From an uncultured Flavobacteriaceae bacterium (lineage in GTDB: Bacteria > Bacteroidota > Bacteroidia > Flavobacteriales > Flavobacteriaceae), in NCBI GenBank assembly GCA_947500435.1, contig CANMRV010000002.1:434001-498000 (forward strand): a stretch of DNA of 64,000 nt, in the 5' to 3' direction. A program made the position numbers and the translations under genes. This document shows, piece after piece, positions 60,788-64,000 of this stretch (position 1 is the first letter of the stretch; every line of letters starts with the position of its first letter). A model generated the notes under the pieces. It was not told where the DNA came from. It saw nothing but the letters and a program-made list of their open reading frames with translations, and did no database searches.

Positions 60788-62527
60788 TCAATCATTATAT
60801 GAGTTATGTACTATAGTGGAATGGTTGGCAACTTCCATAATCCATTTCTCTTTTTGGTACTTTCCGTTTAGGTTTGAGGCATATGCATTCTTAGCATCTC
60901 CTTTTGCATTATAGTCCGCAAGGTATACATAATGTAGTCCATTTTCCTTGTTATAGAATTGTTTCGGATTCAGACCTTTTGCCTTTAAATCTTTGACAAA
61001 TGCATTGAGATATTTTTTATTCGAATATACATTGGCAATGACATAGTAGCCCGAATTTGCTCCAACAAGATTGGCCTGATTCAATTGGCGAATAGGAAGC
61101 TCCTTAAAGTCACGGCGTTTTTGAATTTTGTCTGCATCATTTTTTACTCTATTATCAAGATTTGAATTCTGTGTTGTTTGGTTAGATACAACAAGGTCTT
61201 TTCTTTTCGATTGTATAGGATTATCCAGAGCTCGTTTAGCTTCGGTGCTTGCAAGACCAGTATTTTTCTTTGGTATAAAATCGTTTAAATTTGATTTAAT
61301 ACTATTCTTAATGTCACTTCGTACAGCACGAACAATCATTTCAAAGCGTTTTTCGAAAGCCGCGTTTCTTGCTTTCTCAATTGAATCTTGTCTTAGAATA
61401 AGTTGGTCTAGAATCATTCGATTTTCATGGGCCAAAGTATTCATGATTTCCTTGTTGGTTTCTTCGGCGGTTTTTGGAGTTTCTCCTTTTTCTTCCGTTA
61501 GGGCCAAGATTTGTTCTTCATAGTTTCGAATAATCTGGTCAATTTTTCGGTCTTGAGAACTATCAGCTGTTAAGTTGATGTCGAGGTCATCATTTTTAAA
61601 GGTATAGGCCAAACTTACTTCATGGTTCCATCCTAAATCAGTTTCCTTATTCAGAATATCCTTTTCTAACAAATACCCCAGGGACATCTTTTTGCTGATG
61701 TTAAAACCCATGCCTACGGACATCCCATAGGTATTGTCAAAATTGGTCTGCAACCATCCGTATTTCGGAAGGTCCAGAACCATGGAACCCACATAAACCA
61801 AATCATTGTTTTCATTCTTGCCCACTTGTACAAGGGGCATGAGTCGTGCATCTTCAAATAAGCCTCGGGTGGCATTGAAGGAGTGGGTATATTGCAGTGA
61901 AGCCGTTACGCTTTTTTCAGACAAGTTCGTAATGAACTCATTCGTTGTTTGGTTGTACTTTAAAAGATCTTTGGCATACAATCCGAAATCAAATTTGCCT
62001 AAGGACAAGGTAATTCCCGGTTGAATGGCCATTTTGCTTTCCTTTCTTGATTCTGATAGTCTATCATCTTCTTGCGCGACTACTATTCGATTTTTATCCA
62101 GTCCTTCATTAAAGTAGGTCAGGTTGGTACCGAAACTCAATTTGCTTTTTTCACCTAGTCTTACGGAGGTTGCATAGTTGGCGTTGAAACCAAATTCTTG
62201 TACAACACCGGACCATTGACTGTACACTCCGATTCCGATAGCCGTTCTATCGTTAAGCTTGTTGCTAAATCCAAGGAAATAGTTTTGACGGTTATCTTCG
62301 AAAGTAGTGTACTGGTTTCTATGAAGAATGTTCAGGTATGATTTTTTCTCTCTTACCAACGAAAAGGTTGGGTTGATAAAAAACCGATTAAAATACAACT
62401 GATTGTGATAGCTGCTTTTGGTTCCTAATTCCGTTGAGGTTTCTTCTTGCGCAAGTGTAGTTTGACAAAAGACAATCGTCAAAATCAGGCACAGGAATAT
62501 TCTTGATGTATAGTTTGAATAGCTCAT
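60788..62527 (-). CDS. PorP/SprF family protein with C-terminal SPOR-like domain
   Basis: This is a 579-residue outer-membrane protein. After a signal peptide (about 1-26) comes the PorP/SprF barrel (about 35-320: NQLYFNRFFINPTFSLVREKK, ILHRNQYTTFED, GYLLEKDILNKE..HEVSLAYTF). A charged coiled/linker region (about 325-490) follows, then a SPOR-like domain (about 500-575: GYYVIANVYSNKKYLNAFV, LHYVYLADYNAKGDAKNAY). PorP/SprF proteins accompany individual type IX secretion cargo, often gliding adhesins. SPOR domains usually bind denuded peptidoglycan, so this protein may tie the barrel to the wall. It is 77 bp after the PD40 gene in the same direction. Confidence 0.9.
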   Translation of the reverse strand: MSYSNYTSRIFLCLILTIVFCQTTLAQEETSTELGTKSSYHNQLYFNRFFINPTFSLVREKKSYLNILHRNQYTTFEDNRQNYFLGFSNKLNDRTAIGIGVYSQWSGVVQEFGFNANYATSVRLGEKSKLSFGTNLTYFNEGLDKNRIVVAQEDDRLSESRKESKMAIQPGITLSLGKFDFGLYAKDLLKYNQTTNEFITNLSEKSVTASLQYTHSFNATRGLFEDARLMPLVQVGKNENNDLVYVGSMVLDLPKYGWLQTNFDNTYGMSVGMGFNISKKMSLGYLLEKDILNKETDLGWNHEVSLAYTFKNDDLDINLTADSSQDRKIDQIIRNYEEQILALTEEKGETPKTAEETNKEIMNTLAHENRMILDQLILRQDSIEKARNAAFEKRFEMIVRAVRSDIKNSIKSNLNDFIPKKNTGLASTEAKRALDNPIQSKRKDLVVSNQTTQNSNLDNRVKNDADKIQKRRDFKELPIRQLNQANLVGANSGYYVIANVYSNKKYLNAFVKDLKAKGLNPKQFYNKENGLHYVYLADYNAKGDAKNAYASNLNGKYQKEKWIMEVANHSTIVHNSYND

Positions 62528-62604
62528 CTTTGTGGGATTTGGGGGTTAAACCATCGGGCTTACGCCCAATGGAATTTTGGTTAAGATTTCGAACTATGAT
62601 TTCC

Positions 62605-63858
62605 TTATTTATCTTCGAATACTGAAGTAGTATAATCTATTTGTAATTTGTTGTTCAATGCAGCGCGTAGGTTTGAATCTCTTTGGTCCGCTTTTGTTTG
62701 CGTATCATTCGCATAAGAGAAAGCCACTTCTTGTATCTCATTTTTGTTTTTTCCGCGGTTGGAAAGTACGTAACCAATTCCTCTATCCGCCATTACATAC
62801 ATAGAGTATTCATCTTTAGAGCTGTTAATAGGACTACCTAGATTTGTGGCATAATCCACATTTTTCTGTCCTACTTGAGTCATATACAAGTCGAGTCCGC
62901 CATAACCCTCGCGTCCTTCAGAAGCAAAGACCAAAGTGTTATCTTCCATTACACGTGGGTATAAATCGTTCTTTTTTGTATTCACTTTGGTTCCTAGATT
63001 TTTTGCTTTTCCTGCGCTTCCTTTATAGGAAATGTCAGCGACGTAGATATCGTATTTTCCATAAGAACCTGGCATGTTCGAAGCAAAGAATAAGCGTTTT
63101 CCATCCCCAGAAATTGCAGGATGCATAGCTGAAGCATGTTTGGGAGCCACGGCGATTTCTCGAACGTTCTTCCATTGTCCGTTGACTTTATCCGTACGGT
63201 ATATTTTATGCACCATCTCCTTTTTAGAGAAAATACCTTTTACAGGTTTAAGATATATTGCCTTGCTGAAGTAAGCTGTTTGTCCATCAGTAGTCACAGC
63301 AATGGGAGATTCGTAGTTTCCTTCCATCTCAGACCTTTTGGTGTGGGGAACTCCGATAAAAGCTTTGTTTCTTTCGTACTCCACCAAATACTCTAAAGAT
63401 TGTGACCTATAACTGGGATTAAAATCGAATTCCCTTTTATTACTAGCCACGCTTTGATTTGCTTTACGCGCATCAAATGCTCTTTTGATTTGGTAATCTT
63501 CTTTGATTTGCTCCAACCAATCGTTTCCATTATTAGCGACAGTATGGATGTCCGCGGTTTGCTCCAAAGCAAATTGGTATCTTTTCTGATAATTGTTGCT
63601 CAGCGCTTTGTTATCTTCCAGTTCACTTAATTTTTTGTACCAAAAAGCAGCGTTTTCATACTTTTCTAATAGAAAGTTGGCGTTTCCTAAATCTTCATAG
63701 ATTTCTTTTTCAGTATACCCTAAGCTTTTAAGCTTTTGATATTGGCTGTCTTTTTGAGATTCAAAACCGTTTTCAAAAGATTTCTGTGCGGCCATTGTTA
63801 AGCATACTAATAAAAAGATGCTGGTAAAAATCATTCTGTAAGTAGGGGAATTTTTCAT
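62605..63858 (-). CDS. TPR/PD40 periplasmic protein, PorE-like without OmpA domain
   Basis: This is a 417-residue exported protein (signal peptide about 1-24). The N-terminal helical part (about 30-105) looks like one or two TPR units (EIYEDLGNANFLLEKYENAAFWYKKL). The rest is a PD40/WD40-like propeller (about 160-400: MHPAISGDGKRLFFASNMPGSYGKYDIYVADI, DLYPRVMEDNTLVFASEGREGYGGLDLYM). In T9SS loci such proteins usually end in an OmpA peptidoglycan-binding domain. Here it is missing, and the adjacent PorP/SprF carries a SPOR domain instead. Its upstream region reaches the window edge, so a large adhesin gene may lie beyond. Confidence 0.85.
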   Translation of the reverse strand: MKNSPTYRMIFTSIFLLVCLTMAAQKSFENGFESQKDSQYQKLKSLGYTEKEIYEDLGNANFLLEKYENAAFWYKKLSELEDNKALSNNYQKRYQFALEQTADIHTVANNGNDWLEQIKEDYQIKRAFDARKANQSVASNKREFDFNPSYRSQSLEYLVEYERNKAFIGVPHTKRSEMEGNYESPIAVTTDGQTAYFSKAIYLKPVKGIFSKKEMVHKIYRTDKVNGQWKNVREIAVAPKHASAMHPAISGDGKRLFFASNMPGSYGKYDIYVADISYKGSAGKAKNLGTKVNTKKNDLYPRVMEDNTLVFASEGREGYGGLDLYMTQVGQKNVDYATNLGSPINSSKDEYSMYVMADRGIGYVLSNRGKNKNEIQEVAFSYANDTQTKADQRDSNLRAALNNKLQIDYTTSVFEDK

Positions 63859-64000
63859 GTGAGTAGGATTTTGAGGTTTGTTACTGGGTCAAAGTTGAAA
63901 AAATGTTTTCATGCGGTACTTAATAAAAATTCATAGGTTTTGCATTTAAACCCCAAATTGGTGTATTTCATCGATGTTTTGACTTGATTCCAGTAGAATT

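Noticed and set aside
1..64000. tRNA, rRNA, insertion sequences, prophage, restriction or toxin-antitoxin genes
   Set aside because: I looked for these and saw no cloverleaf-like gene, transposase motif, terminal inverted repeats around a transposase, or typical defence proteins; a dedicated search could still find a short RNA.

Overview
This window looks like chromosome from a member of the Flavobacteriaceae (Bacteroidota), probably marine. The evidence is a moderately AT-rich base composition, repeated TAnnTTTG promoter -7 boxes, few Shine-Dalgarno starts, PorP/SprF, a type IX secretion C-terminal sorting domain, an OMP-beta-barrel receptor with a carboxypeptidase-like N-domain, BatA, YfhO, DUF4834 and ABC-F EttA. 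I saw no rRNA, tRNA, prophage, insertion sequence or CRISPR array. Most of the window is core chromosome. The accessory-looking parts are 35.4-36.9 kb, 40-42.2 kb and 54.6-64 kb.

Layout. 0-5.2 kb: the end of a truncated gene, an acyl-CoA carboxylase beta subunit, a Gfo/Idh/MocA oxidoreductase, and a small membrane protein ahead of ettA. 5.2-9.6 kb: an MBL-fold lipoprotein, a GNAT enzyme, a coiled-coil membrane protein, fumC and a small membrane protein. 9.7-14.3 kb: an outer-membrane beta-barrel protein with its Gly/Tyr-rich partner, arsC-like, and prfB with an intact programmed +1 frameshift. 14.3-22.7 kb: a metzincin-type protease, threonine aldolase, DUF1508, an OmpA-family protein whose signal peptide is cut off by a frameshift, a thioredoxin, YbaB and oligopeptidase B. 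22.7-26.3 kb: a cysteine-synthase-like and a serine-palmitoyltransferase-like gene side by side, with a GNAT-fold protein facing them. This is the arrangement expected for sulfonolipid (capnine) synthesis. 26.4-28.7 kb: a tightly overlapping four-gene operon (DoxX-like, DUF2071-like, membrane-anchored methyltransferase, small membrane protein) of unknown purpose. 28.7-35.4 kb: an outer-membrane protein with a Lys-rich tail, DUF4834, and a YfhO / glycosyltransferase / flippase operon with TAATG junctions.

35.5-64 kb: an exported Arg/Ser-rich protein, uvrA, two tandem copies of an ECF sigma factor each followed by a 47-residue microprotein, endonuclease III with no cysteines, bcp, a conserved unknown, a PhnP-like MBL protein, a serine esterase, two DUF4870-like membrane proteins, and a degenerate dihydroorotase translationally coupled to a BatA/VWA protein. 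These are followed by a GT2 fused to a nucleotide-binding-like domain and a Rieske oxygenase overlapping an APC permease. The right end holds a surface/secretion group on the minus strand: a PD40 protein, then PorP/SprF with a SPOR tail, then a response regulator whose phospho-acceptor Asp is Glu, then a 1561-residue T9SS cargo with duplicated calcium-repeat blocks, a malectin-like domain, Kelch repeats and ThuA.

The items I would look at first are the duplicated sigma-factor/microprotein module (40.1-42.1 kb), the four-gene DoxX/DUF2071/methyltransferase operon, the putative sulfonolipid locus, the Glu-for-Asp response regulator, the cysteine-free Nth and the pseudo-dihydroorotase. The 7-bp repeat arrays that sit directly after two stop codons are also worth a look.
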